DNA from: Chryseobacterium phocaeense
GTDB lineage: Bacteria; Bacteroidota; Bacteroidia; Flavobacteriales; Weeksellaceae
NCBI RefSeq assembly: GCF_900169075.1
Contig: NZ_LT827014.1
Span: forward strand, 744,001 to 808,000
Direction of reading: 5' to 3'
DNA length: 64,000 bases
Part shown: piece after piece, positions 21,371 through 30,608 of the stretch
Layout of the letters: every line of letters begins with the position of its first letter
Numbering within the stretch: position 1 is the stretch's first letter
Translations under genes and position numbers: made by a program
The notes under the pieces: model-generated
The model's input: only the letters and a program-made list of their open reading frames with translations
Told to the model about the DNA's origin: nothing
Databases searched by the model: none

Positions 21371-23623
21371 TTATTCTCTGTTTTTGACCAATACCCATCC
21401 GGAGTATTTTGTAAAGGTGTTATTTTTATCGTTTTCATTCCATGAGATGGAATACCAGTAAGTTCCTGTCAGAATCTTTTTACCGGATGCAGTTCCGTCC
21501 CATGTGAAATTTCGCATTTTGTTTGCTTCATACAGCTTATTACCGTATCTGTCGTATACTATAAACACCAGGTTTTTCTTATAAGCCAGTGCGGAATAGT
21601 CGATGACGTCATTCACGTTGTCTCCGTTAGGGGTAATTGCATTGATCAGATTCGGAACAGTAATTTGTACTTCTACAGGTTCGCAGTTATAAAAATCTTT
21701 AACATATATTTTGGCTTCGCCTCTGTGAAGTCCCGTAAATGTATTGGAGTCCTGCCAGTCGATCCCGTTCAGTGAATATTTGTACGGTGGAGTGCCACCG
21801 GAAACATTAACAGCTACCGTTGTATTATTAATATCAATGCTGGTAATCACTGGATTGGCAGATGCAATAACTTTGACAGGGTGTAACGTAATACAGTTTC
21901 CTGTTTTTAATTGTACCCAGTACAGACCTACGCCAACATTCTGGATAGAGGAAGTGGTAGCTCCTGTGCTCCATTCATAGCCGTCAAAGCCAGGTCCTGC
22001 ATCAAGATCTGTTGTTCCGTCAATACAAACGATTTTATCTTTTAAAACTGAAGAATAAACAGGAGGCAGTACAATAAGGTTCACTTTAGCGATATTAAAA
22101 CATCCGTTGGAATCAGTTACTTTTATATAGATAGAAGTGCTTACCGACATATAATTGGATGGATTTACAATTTCATTTGTTCCGCTTAAAGCATCAGCAG
22201 TGGTTAAATAATATTTTTTTGTAAACCCGCTCGTAAGTGTGGTTACATTAGCCGTAGTAAGATCAAATAGGGCATTTGTAACATTATTCTGTATAAAGCA
22301 TGACCGCAGGGTGTCATCCTTCACAGGAGTTTCAGCGTAGAAGGTAAGGGTGATTTTTGCTGTTCCCGTACATCCCTGTGGAGTGGTAACCTTTACGTAT
22401 ACTATTCCGGGTGCAGAGGTATAGGCTGCAGGATTAGAAATTTCATTAGTACCTGCATTCAGGTCATCCAGCGTTTTATAATATTTTTTTGTGGCGCCTA
22501 CCACATCGGTAACAGCTGCGGAATTAAGATTGAATACGCCTTTCCCTTGTTTGTTGTTATTACATGTTATTAAAGTCTTATCCAGAAGGGTAAGCGGAGC
22601 GAGTACAAGTTGTATTTTTCCGTCCGGATTGTCACATAATATTCCGGCGTTATCCTTTACAATAACCGTGATGGTTGTATTGGCATTGAACTGGAAATTC
22701 GTAGGGTTTGTAATGGGTGTTCCTCCCTGAAGATAGGTAAATGTATAATTGGAAGGAGTCGCTACAAACTGGGAGTTGAACGTTGTTAAATTCACTGTGG
22801 CGAATCCCGAACTTGGGTTCGGACAAAAGGACTGAGTGGCCGTAGCCTGTAAAATAGGGACCTTATCCGTATAAATTTTCACATTTTTGATGGAGTGTCT
22901 TGATCTTGCTCCTCCCGTAGAAGCCGAGAATCCAAAATAGCCTACAGTCATTGCAGCCGATGTGCCGGACGGAGCAAAAGACTGATCACAAATTACGGTA
23001 CCGTCCAGGGTGATTTTTACAATCCAGTTAGCAGGAGCAGCAGGATCTACCTGAGCTGTAACTTCCACGTGTTTGTAGGTAGCTCCCTGGAAAGGCTGGG
23101 TGGTATTCAGGTCCGGAGAGTGGAAAGAAGATCCGGCAACATTAAAGAATTCTACGTTATTACTGTCGGTGGTATTGGCAACCTGGCCGTAAGCAACATG
23201 TATCTTGCTCATTGTAGCGGTCGTTGTATTGTTATAAGTATCGAAGCCTACAATAAATCCAACGGCATTTTGAGAAACCCCAAGACCGGAACCCAGGACA
23301 CTGGCAACCGGGGGGTTGGCCAGATACCAGAAAGCAATTCCGTCACCATTGGAAGTTTGGTTGGAGTCCATTCTGAAATCAAATTCTACCCTCCACTTAT
23401 CACAGTATTTTAAGTTGATGGGATCATTCAGCCTGATAGATCCGGACTGGTTATTGGTGTCCGGCGTAAGCTGGACAAAATCGCCGTTTACCTGTGCAGG
23501 GTTTACCATGGTCCATCCTGTTGTGTTAACAGGATTTCCGGTAAGCTGATAAGTCTGGGAAAACATTCCTCCTGACAGAAAAAGCAGAAAGAAGGAAATA
23601 TAAGACAGTAAAAGTTTATTCAT
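21371..23623 (-). CDS. T9SS type-B secreted adhesin-like protein 2 (lectin head, tail Y)
   Basis: This 750-residue paralogue of the gene at 18871-21132 has a signal peptide (ending near GGMFSQ) and an L-type-lectin-like head (YCDKWRVEFDFRMDSNQTSN, about residues 50-70; GDGIAFWYLANPP). Repeated FDLTTANVTTL-type modules with KKYY and GC-AK-TL motifs follow, then AGPGFDGYEWSTGATTSSI and a type-B sorting domain starting AITPNGDNVNDVIDYSAL. Its tail carries VFIVYDRYGNKLYEANK and TKYSGW, shared with adhesin 3 but not with adhesins 1 and 4. Location is predicted to be outer surface or secreted. Ligand is unknown; a lectin head suggests glycan binding. Confidence 0.88.
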   Translation of the reverse strand: MNKLLLSYISFFLLFLSGGMFSQTYQLTGNPVNTTGWTMVNPAQVNGDFVQLTPDTNNQSGSIRLNDPINLKYCDKWRVEFDFRMDSNQTSNGDGIAFWYLANPPVASVLGSGLGVSQNAVGFIVGFDTYNNTTTATMSKIHVAYGQVANTTDSNNVEFFNVAGSSFHSPDLNTTQPFQGATYKHVEVTAQVDPAAPANWIVKITLDGTVICDQSFAPSGTSAAMTVGYFGFSASTGGARSRHSIKNVKIYTDKVPILQATATQSFCPNPSSGFATVNLTTFNSQFVATPSNYTFTYLQGGTPITNPTNFQFNANTTITVIVKDNAGILCDNPDGKIQLVLAPLTLLDKTLITCNNNKQGKGVFNLNSAAVTDVVGATKKYYKTLDDLNAGTNEISNPAAYTSAPGIVYVKVTTPQGCTGTAKITLTFYAETPVKDDTLRSCFIQNNVTNALFDLTTANVTTLTSGFTKKYYLTTADALSGTNEIVNPSNYMSVSTSIYIKVTDSNGCFNIAKVNLIVLPPVYSSVLKDKIVCIDGTTDLDAGPGFDGYEWSTGATTSSIQNVGVGLYWVQLKTGNCITLHPVKVIASANPVITSIDINNTTVAVNVSGGTPPYKYSLNGIDWQDSNTFTGLHRGEAKIYVKDFYNCEPVEVQITVPNLINAITPNGDNVNDVIDYSALAYKKNLVFIVYDRYGNKLYEANKMRNFTWDGTASGKKILTGTYWYSISWNENDKNNTFTKYSGWVLVKNRE

Positions 23624-23782
23624 CGAATTGGGATTACTTTTTATTAGATGCTGTAAATATATTAAATCCCAATTAATTAATATGTATTTTATGTTAATTT
23701 TACCGAAAATGATATTAATATTTCAATAAATGATAGCATAAATCAGAAAGTATTGTATATAATACGTATCAATTTAGATTGA

Positions 23783-24259
23783 TTAAAAAAGAGAATGGTC
23801 ATCTATACCTTCAAAATAAGTGTCAATTTCCAGGTCCGAAGCAGCAGCAGCAGCTACTGCAAGCTTGTCGCAGAGTTCATTTTCAAAGTGCCCCGCATGG
23901 CCTTTTATCCAATGCATTTTAGGCTTGTGTTTGTTGTACATTTCGATAAATCTTTTCCAGAGATCGGGATTTTTTACGTTTTTCCAGCCTCTTTTGATCC
24001 ATCCTGAAATCCAGTTCTGGTTCACGGCATCTGCCACATATTTGCTGTCTGTGTAGATATGAATATCGTTCTCCGAAGATTTTAGTTTTTCCATGGCCGT
24101 AATTACGGCAAGGAGCTCCATTCTGTTGTTGGTGGTTTTCCTGAAACCTTTGGAGAAAGTCTTCTGGTAATTCTTTTCGGGAACGCGCATGAGAATTCCA
24201 TATCCTCCTTTTCCGGGATTTCCGCTGCAAGCTCCGTCGGTATATATTTCTATTCTCAA
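23783..24259 (-). CDS. rnhA: Ribonuclease HI
   Basis: This 158-residue endonuclease degrades RNA in RNA-DNA hybrids. It begins RIEIYTDGACSGNPGKGGYG with catalytic Asp8. Glu48 (NNRMELLA), Asp71 (YTDSKYV) and the GHAGHFENELCDKLA segment (about residues 120-134, last catalytic Asp131) complete the DEDD site. The codon at the first residue is TTG (24259-24257); no in-frame ATG or GTG exists between it and the upstream stop, so a TTG start is proposed. It lies 83 bp downstream of dnaB on the same strand. Confidence 0.95.
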   Translation of the reverse strand: MRIEIYTDGACSGNPGKGGYGILMRVPEKNYQKTFSKGFRKTTNNRMELLAVITAMEKLKSSENDIHIYTDSKYVADAVNQNWISGWIKRGWKNVKNPDLWKRFIEMYNKHKPKMHWIKGHAGHFENELCDKLAVAAAAASDLEIDTYFEGIDDHSLF

Positions 24260-24342
24260 ATTCAGATATAATCAGTTAATATTCCACTAAAGATAAGTGG
24301 AATGGTATTATTTAATATTGATGTATTAAAATTTCTGCAAAT

Positions 24343-25935
24343 TTAGAACGGGAAGTCATCATCATCATCAAAATCATTCATGGAAGATCCTGAAAGCTTT
24401 GAACTGTCCGGCAGATCAAATGCAGCGCCCGGCTGGATGGTTGTTTTAATTTTATCAAATCCGCTTGGCTCATTAGATCCGAAATTGGAAGGATAGCCGC
24501 CACCCATTCCGCCATTCAATGCCGCTTCAATATCCCCGAATTTTGCAAAATGTTTCAGGAATGATAATCTCACATCGGCTGTGGCACCGTTTCTGTGTTT
24601 CGCGATAATCAGCTCGGCCTGGTTTTCGGTTGAGGTTTCCTGACCTTCTTCGTCGTTATCCCAAACCGCAATTTTATAATATTCCGGTCTGAAAATAAAG
24701 GATACGATATCCGCATCCTGCTCAATAGCTCCGGATTCCCTCAGGTCAGAAAGCTGAGGTCTTTTTCCGGGACGGGCTTCCACACTTCTCGATAGCTGGG
24801 ACAGGGCAATAACAGGGACGTTAAGTTCTTTGGCGATGGCCTTTAGTGAACGGGAGATCATGGAAATTTCCTGCTCCCGGTTTCCAACTCCTTTTCCGCC
24901 GCCGCCGGCAGTCATCAGCTGAAGATAATCCACCATGATCAGTTTTACGCCATGCTGCATCACCAGTCTACGGCATTTTGCACGGAAATCGAATATGGAA
25001 AGTGAAGGGGTTTCATCTATAAACAACGGGGCGTTCTCAAGCTCGGATACGTTGGAGAAAAGTCTCTGCCATTCTTCATCGTCCAGGGTTCCTTTTCTCA
25101 GCTTTTCGGAAGAAATTTTCGTTTCGGAAGCAATCATCCTGGTGATGAGCTGTACAGATGCCATCTCCAGAGAGAAAAGTACCATGGGGATTTTGTGTCC
25201 TACAGCAATATTTCTTGCCATAGATAATAGGAATGCGGTTTTCCCCATTGCGGGACGGGCCGCTATAATGATAAGATCGGAATTCTGCCAACCTCCGGTC
25301 TCTTTGTCAATATCCCGGAATCCTGAAGGAACTCCTGAAAGCCCTTCTTTATCTTTTAAAGATTTAATAGTATCTATCGCCTGTTTTACCAAAGAATTAG
25401 CCGTGTCAAATCCTTTTTTAATCGTTCCGTTGGTAATTTCAAAGAATGACTGTTCAGCCTTATCCAGCAGTTCAAAAACATCGGTGGATTCTTTATAGGA
25501 AGAATCAATTACATTGGCGGAAACATTGATAAGGCTTCTTAAAATATATTTTTCAAGAATCACACGTACGTGGTATTCAATATGGGCAGATGAGCTTACC
25601 CCCATGGTAAGGTCAATGATATAATGATCACCACCGGCCAGGTTGAGTTTGTCTTCTTTTTTTAATTCCTGGATAATCGTCATCAGATCCACAGGATGGT
25701 TCCCTTCATATAATTTTAAGATGGTACCGAAAATAACCTGATGTCTCGGGTCGTAAAATACTTCCGGAGTAAGAAGGTCAATAGAGTGGTCAAGCCCTTT
25801 TTTATCAATCAAAAAAGTTCCTATAACCAGCCTTTCAAAATCTACAGCATTGGGAGGCATTTTTCCATCCGCAATAGACAGTTCTCTTGCAAAGTTTCCG
25901 TGTGTAAGGGATGATAATGTTTCTTTCTGCGCCAT
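24343..25935 (-). CDS. dnaB: Replicative DNA helicase
   Basis: This 530-residue hexameric helicase unwinds DNA at the replication fork. The N-terminal domain starts PPNAVDFERLVIGTFLID (about residues 27-44). The RecA-like domain has Walker A AARPAMGKTAFLL (about 224-236), Walker B LIMVDYLQLM (about 335-344), and SQLSRSVEARPGKRPQLSDL plus the arginine-finger segment RESGAIEQDADIV. The C-terminus is a short acidic tail (MNDFDDDDDFPF) like those that bind partner proteins. A TATCTTTG element lies 4 bp before the ATG, implying a leaderless or nearly leaderless transcript. Confidence 0.97.
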   Translation of the reverse strand: MAQKETLSSLTHGNFARELSIADGKMPPNAVDFERLVIGTFLIDKKGLDHSIDLLTPEVFYDPRHQVIFGTILKLYEGNHPVDLMTIIQELKKEDKLNLAGGDHYIIDLTMGVSSSAHIEYHVRVILEKYILRSLINVSANVIDSSYKESTDVFELLDKAEQSFFEITNGTIKKGFDTANSLVKQAIDTIKSLKDKEGLSGVPSGFRDIDKETGGWQNSDLIIIAARPAMGKTAFLLSMARNIAVGHKIPMVLFSLEMASVQLITRMIASETKISSEKLRKGTLDDEEWQRLFSNVSELENAPLFIDETPSLSIFDFRAKCRRLVMQHGVKLIMVDYLQLMTAGGGGKGVGNREQEISMISRSLKAIAKELNVPVIALSQLSRSVEARPGKRPQLSDLRESGAIEQDADIVSFIFRPEYYKIAVWDNDEEGQETSTENQAELIIAKHRNGATADVRLSFLKHFAKFGDIEAALNGGMGGGYPSNFGSNEPSGFDKIKTTIQPGAAFDLPDSSKLSGSSMNDFDDDDDFPF

Positions 25936-25939
25936 GATG

Positions 25940-25947
25940 CAAAGATA
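25940..25947 (-). promoter_or_regulatory. -7 promoter element of dnaB, near-leaderless
   Basis: The minus strand reads TATCTTTGCATCATG, where ATG is the dnaB start. It is identical over 15 bases to the xrtF promoter-start junction. Confidence 0.6.
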
Positions 25948-26110
25948 GTTTATTTACAAAAAATAATTAAAAAATAGTAACTAACAAGTTATCACCAAAC
26001 TCCTGTAAGACACAATGGACAGAAAGCAAAGGAATGTTAGTAAAAAATTGGGGATCAAAAATAAAAAAATTCAATAAGTAATACTCTATGTAATTAAAAT
26101 AATGCACAAA

Positions 26111-26140
26111 AAAAAGACTGCCGGCTAGAGCAGTCTTTTT
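26111..26140 (-). terminator. Terminator of T9SS type-B adhesin 3
   Basis: An 11-bp stem (AAAAAGACTGC / GCAGTCTTTTT) with an 8-base loop lies 21 bp after the stop at 26161 and ends in Ts. Confidence 0.88.
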
Positions 26141-26160
26141 TTATGATATATGAATGAAAA

Positions 26161-28278
26161 TTATTCTTTATTCTTTAACAGGATCCATCCTGAATATTTC
26201 GTTTCAGTACTGTTCTTGTCATTTTCATTCCATGAGATCGTATACCAGTACGTTCCGGTAGGGAGTTTTTTGCCGGAAGCGGTTCCGTCCCATTTATAAT
26301 CTCTTATTTTATTGGCTTCGTAAAGCTTATTTCCATACCTGTCATATACAATGAATACAAGATTATTCTTATAAGACAGAGCAGAATAATCGATATCATC
26401 ATTTACCTTATCCCCGTTCGGAGTAATCGCATTGATCAGGTTCGGTACTGTAATGGTGATCTGGGTAGGGTTACAGTTGTAGGAATCCTTCACGAATATT
26501 TTGTTGTCTCCTCTTGGAAGTCCGCTGAAGGTATTAGATGCCTGCCAGTTAACACCGTCTATTGAATACATGTATGGAGGAGTTCCACCTGTAGCATTCA
26601 CTGTAATCGTATTGTTGCTGATGTCTACACTTGAAATAACCGGCTGCTTGGAAGCGAAAACCGTTACATTCTGTAGCGTATAACATTCTCCGGTTTTCAG
26701 TTTTACCCAATATGCGCCTATTCCAACGTTGGTGATCGCCTGTGTAGTTTCCCCGGTGCTCCATTCATATCCGTCAAATCCCGGTCCTGCATCCAGTGTG
26801 GTTTTAGCTTCAGCACAGATGGTTTTATCTTTAAGAACTGCAGATTTTACCGGAGGCATTACCACTAATGTGATCTTGGCAATGTCGTAACACTGGTTAG
26901 CATTGGTTACTCTTACAAAAACTTCTGAGTTCGTAGAAAGGTAAGTGGAAGGATTGGTAATAGGGTTGGTTTCTGCCTTGGCATCAACCAAAGTTTTATA
27001 GAATTTCTTTGTTTGTCCTGCTACTGCTCCAACTTCAACCTGGGTAAGGTCAAATACGGCACGGGTGATATCGTTTTCAATATAACATCTTTCAAACGTT
27101 GCATCTCTTAAAGTGATTACCGGATGGAATGTAAGGGTAATATTGGCTATCGCAGTACATCCAAAGTCAGAGATCACCTTAGCATACACTATTTTTTGAG
27201 CTGAAATATAAGCGGTAGGATTTGTAATCTCATTGGTGTCGGCAGTAAGATCTGCAAGCGTAGGATAGTATTTTTTTGTACCACCTGCAAATACATTGGC
27301 GGTAGTAAGGTCAAACTTCCCGGTTCCTTCACTGTCATTATTACATGCGAAAATAGTTGCATTTGTTGCGGTTATACTTGCATTCACAAATTTAAACTTC
27401 CCGCTTATGAAGCATTTGTTGATCACGTTGTCCGGGTTATCAGGATCCAGATACCGGATTCTGTAGTAATAGGTTGTTGCCGCATTTACTGTTGCAATGT
27501 TAAGCGGGTCATCTCCTGTCACTACATCATTTACATTATCATGGTAAGTAACTTTGAAGTTAGGGCTGTTCCCATTAATGATCCCTGTGGTAAGCGTATT
27601 GAAATTAAATTGTGATGGAAGTCCGCATACCATAACCGTCGTTGGATCTGTTGGTGCAGCTCCCGGAATTCCTGGCGGAATAAAAGGATTAGGAGCAAGA
27701 ACGGGATCGTTGAACGCAGAACTTAAGGTAGCAGTCCCTCCCCAGATCATCTTAAATCCATCCGGAGAACTTCTGAAGTTGTCAATAACCAGATAATAGG
27801 TTTCTCCGGCCAGTACTTCCATATATGGGCTCCATTCGTCATCGTTTCCTGCATTTCCGTTGGTGTTAGGCGGTGGCGGTGGCGGAAGGGTTAATGTCAA
27901 TCCGGTATTACCGGTTGGAATACTTCCATAATAATTACATCTTACCGGCTTTACAAAAACATTGTTTGTATTTAAAGAAGTACATCCGTTTGTGGTAGGA
28001 CCGTAAACTGCAAAATCGTAGTCATCGCTATTTACATTAGGATCTATCGTGAAAGTAAGTGTTCCGGAAGTTGCTATCGTGAAAGTATACCAAACTGAAA
28101 AGTTTTCATTATCATCCAGACATCCGTTAGTAGCCGTGTTTTCTAGAACAGAACCCGGTCCTGATGGAGTGTATGAAAGCTCAGAGTTTCCACAAATCGG
28201 AATGGCCGAAACACAATCGGACTGTGCATAAAACACCTGCGCGATAAATAAAATTAAAAGAAGTAATGTTTTTTTCAT
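26161..28278 (-). CDS. T9SS type-B secreted adhesin-like protein 3 (PPC-like head, tail Y)
   Basis: Start is taken at ATG 28278 (MKKTLLLLILFIAQVFYAQ, a clean signal peptide), giving 705 residues; an in-frame start 54 bases upstream adds an unlikely extension. The head (about residues 20-190) begins SDCVSAIPICGNSELSYTPS and contains FSVWYTFTIATSGTLTFTID and YDFAVYGPTTNGC, a PPC/CUB-like beta domain, with a proline stretch PPPPPPNTNG. FDLTTANVF-type repeats follow, then AGPGFDGYEWSTGETTQ and a type-B sorting domain starting AITPNGDKVNDDIDYSAL. The tail is nearly the same as in adhesin 2. Confidence 0.87.
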   Translation of the reverse strand: MKKTLLLLILFIAQVFYAQSDCVSAIPICGNSELSYTPSGPGSVLENTATNGCLDDNENFSVWYTFTIATSGTLTFTIDPNVNSDDYDFAVYGPTTNGCTSLNTNNVFVKPVRCNYYGSIPTGNTGLTLTLPPPPPPNTNGNAGNDDEWSPYMEVLAGETYYLVIDNFRSSPDGFKMIWGGTATLSSAFNDPVLAPNPFIPPGIPGAAPTDPTTVMVCGLPSQFNFNTLTTGIINGNSPNFKVTYHDNVNDVVTGDDPLNIATVNAATTYYYRIRYLDPDNPDNVINKCFISGKFKFVNASITATNATIFACNNDSEGTGKFDLTTANVFAGGTKKYYPTLADLTADTNEITNPTAYISAQKIVYAKVISDFGCTAIANITLTFHPVITLRDATFERCYIENDITRAVFDLTQVEVGAVAGQTKKFYKTLVDAKAETNPITNPSTYLSTNSEVFVRVTNANQCYDIAKITLVVMPPVKSAVLKDKTICAEAKTTLDAGPGFDGYEWSTGETTQAITNVGIGAYWVKLKTGECYTLQNVTVFASKQPVISSVDISNNTITVNATGGTPPYMYSIDGVNWQASNTFSGLPRGDNKIFVKDSYNCNPTQITITVPNLINAITPNGDKVNDDIDYSALSYKNNLVFIVYDRYGNKLYEANKIRDYKWDGTASGKKLPTGTYWYTISWNENDKNSTETKYSGWILLKNKE

Positions 28279-28341
28279 GTTTAAAATGATTTTTGTGAAA
28301 CAAGATTTGAATAAAACAAAAGTTATCAGCATTTATGTTAA

Positions 28342-28367
28342 AAAAACCGCCCCGGAGAGCGGTTTTT
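28342..28367 (-). terminator. Terminator of T9SS type-B adhesin 4
   Basis: A 9-bp stem (AAAAACCGC / GCGGTTTTT) with an 8-base loop lies 14 bp after the stop at 28382 and ends in Ts. Confidence 0.85.
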
Positions 28368-28381
28368 AAGACTTTAAGGAA

Positions 28382-30517
28382 TTATTCTCTATTTTTTACG
28401 ACTAGCCATCCCGAAAACTTGAATGGCGTATTCTTTTTATCATTTTCATTCCACGTTACAGAATACCAGTAGGTTCCTGTTGGAATCTTTTTACCGGCTA
28501 CTGTTCCGTCCCACTTATATCCGTTGGATTTGTCAGCCTGATGGATTTTGGTTCCGTATCTGTCAAACACACTGAATATTAGACCATTTTTCCCGGAAAG
28601 TGCCGAGTAATCAATTACGTCATTTACACCGTCACCATTTGGCGTGATTACGTTAATAAGGTTAGGTACCACTACTGTGATCACAATCGGTTCGCAGTCA
28701 TAAGCATCTTTTACATAAATCTGATGATCTCCTCTCGCAAGATTGGTGAATACATTAGAGTCCTGCCAGTTGATATTATCCATTGAGTATTTGTATTCCG
28801 GAGCTCCTCCGATTACATTTACCGTGATGGTATTATTTGAGATATCAATATTTGAAACCACAGGCTGCTCGGAAGCGTATACTTTTACATGCTGTATAGC
28901 AATACAATCACCTGTTTTCAGTTTAACCCAATAAGTTCCTACGGCTACATTATTGATAGATTGCGTAGTGGCACCGGTGCTCCATTCATATCCGTTGAAT
29001 CCAGGACCTGCATCCAGTGTTGTTTTATCTTCAACACATATAATTTTATCCTGAAGAACGCTTGAATAAACAGGAGCAAGCACCGTCAGCGTTACTTTTG
29101 CAATAGAATAACATCCCTGGGCATTGAATACTTTTACGTAAACTACACCTGTAGGAGCATCATAGGCTAAGAAATTGGTAATTTCACTGGTCCCGTTTTC
29201 CGCATCGGCTAAAGACCTGTAATATTTTTTGGTAGCTCCCACCAGGGTTGTTACCGTTGCATTGCTCAGATTAAATGTTCCTATGGAAGGGTTGCCTTCA
29301 TGGAAACACGCTCTTAGAGAAGCTTCGGTTACCGTCACCAGAGGATGGAATTTAAGCGTAATTTCCGCTGTTGCCGTACATCCGAATTCATTTGTTGCCT
29401 TCACAAATATTTTTCCTTCTGCTGATACAAACTGATAGATAGCCGGACTTGTAATTTCGTTGGTCCCTGCATTCAGGTCGAACATCGTAGGATAATATTT
29501 TAAAACATGTGTAGGCTGGGCTCCTATAGCAGCAGTGGTAAGATCAAATACAGATGTACCTGAATAATTATTGCTGCAATTGGTCAGCGTGGCATTATTT
29601 AAAGTAAAGCTTGCATTTTTAAATTTGAACTTTCCTGTAATGAAACAGCCGTTCATAGGATTGTTTGGGTGTGCAGGATCCTGATAAACAATTCTGTAAT
29701 AATAGGTTGTTGCAGGATTTGTGATCTCTGCAGTAATAGGGTTTCCGCCCGTAATTGCATCGTTGGTATTCTTGTGATACGTTACACGGAAGTTAGTACT
29801 GTTACCATTGATAATTCCTGCGCTCAGCGTGGTAAAGTCAAATGCTGTAGTGTTAGAACACTCCATTACTTCATTCGGGTCTGTAGGGTTAGCAGCAGGA
29901 AGTCCCGGAGTTACAAATGGGAACGGTGCCAGTGTAGGATCGTTGAATGCAGAACTTAAGCTTGCAGTTCCTGTCCAGGTTAATGAGAACCCATCCGGAG
30001 AACTTCTGAAGTTGTCTACTACCAGATAATACGTTTCACCTGCGTTCACTACCATATGCGGACTCCATTCGCTTTGGTTTCCTCCCATACCATTGGTGTT
30101 TGGAGGTGGCGGCGGTGGAATTGTTAATGACAATCCTGTATTCCCTGTGGTAGTACCACCCCAGTAGTTACATCTGAGAGGGGTTACAAAAATATTGTTA
30201 TTATTCAGAGAAGTACAGCCGTTAGTTGTAGGGCCGTATACTGCAAAGTCATAATCATCACCATTCACATTAGGGTCAATAGTAAATGCCAGTGTTCCGG
30301 ATGTAGCTGCAGTAAATGAGTACCATACGGAAAAGTGTTCATTGTCGGTATCACTCAGACAAGAGTTCGCACCAATGCCCTCCAGAACATTTCCCGGTCC
30401 GGAAGGGGTATAGGAAATATCTGAATTTCCGCAGATAGATATTGCACTAATACAGTCTGATTGGGCATATAAGATGCGCGAGCAGATGATTAGAAAAACG
30501 AGTAATGCTTTTTTCAT
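28382..30517 (-). CDS. T9SS type-B secreted adhesin-like protein 4 (PPC-like head, tail X)
   Basis: This 711-residue protein has a signal peptide ending near RILYAQ and a head nearly the same as adhesin 3 (SDCISAISICGNSDISYTPS, FSVWYSFTAATSGTLAFTID, PPPPPPNTNG). Cysteine-containing repeat modules follow (ATLTNCSNNYSGTSVFDLTT; SLRACFHEGNPSIGTFNLSN), then AGPGFNGYEWSTGATTQSI and a type-B sorting domain opening VITPNGDGVNDVIDYSAL. The last third, from about residue 425, is close to adhesin 1 (ASLR-CFHE-NPS-GTFNLSN, QADKSN, KNTP-KFSGW) and unlike adhesin 3, so this gene is a head/tail mosaic. It probably has its own promoter. Confidence 0.87.
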   Translation of the reverse strand: MKKALLVFLIICSRILYAQSDCISAISICGNSDISYTPSGPGNVLEGIGANSCLSDTDNEHFSVWYSFTAATSGTLAFTIDPNVNGDDYDFAVYGPTTNGCTSLNNNNIFVTPLRCNYWGGTTTGNTGLSLTIPPPPPPNTNGMGGNQSEWSPHMVVNAGETYYLVVDNFRSSPDGFSLTWTGTASLSSAFNDPTLAPFPFVTPGLPAANPTDPNEVMECSNTTAFDFTTLSAGIINGNSTNFRVTYHKNTNDAITGGNPITAEITNPATTYYYRIVYQDPAHPNNPMNGCFITGKFKFKNASFTLNNATLTNCSNNYSGTSVFDLTTAAIGAQPTHVLKYYPTMFDLNAGTNEITSPAIYQFVSAEGKIFVKATNEFGCTATAEITLKFHPLVTVTEASLRACFHEGNPSIGTFNLSNATVTTLVGATKKYYRSLADAENGTSEITNFLAYDAPTGVVYVKVFNAQGCYSIAKVTLTVLAPVYSSVLQDKIICVEDKTTLDAGPGFNGYEWSTGATTQSINNVAVGTYWVKLKTGDCIAIQHVKVYASEQPVVSNIDISNNTITVNVIGGAPEYKYSMDNINWQDSNVFTNLARGDHQIYVKDAYDCEPIVITVVVPNLINVITPNGDGVNDVIDYSALSGKNGLIFSVFDRYGTKIHQADKSNGYKWDGTVAGKKIPTGTYWYSVTWNENDKKNTPFKFSGWLVVKNRE

Positions 30518-30608
30518 AAAGGGGGATTTAAAAAAAACAAATATAAAAAATTATTAAAGTTAAATTAAAGTTTTTGTGATATATTTAATGAAATCAACAT
30601 ATTTTTGT

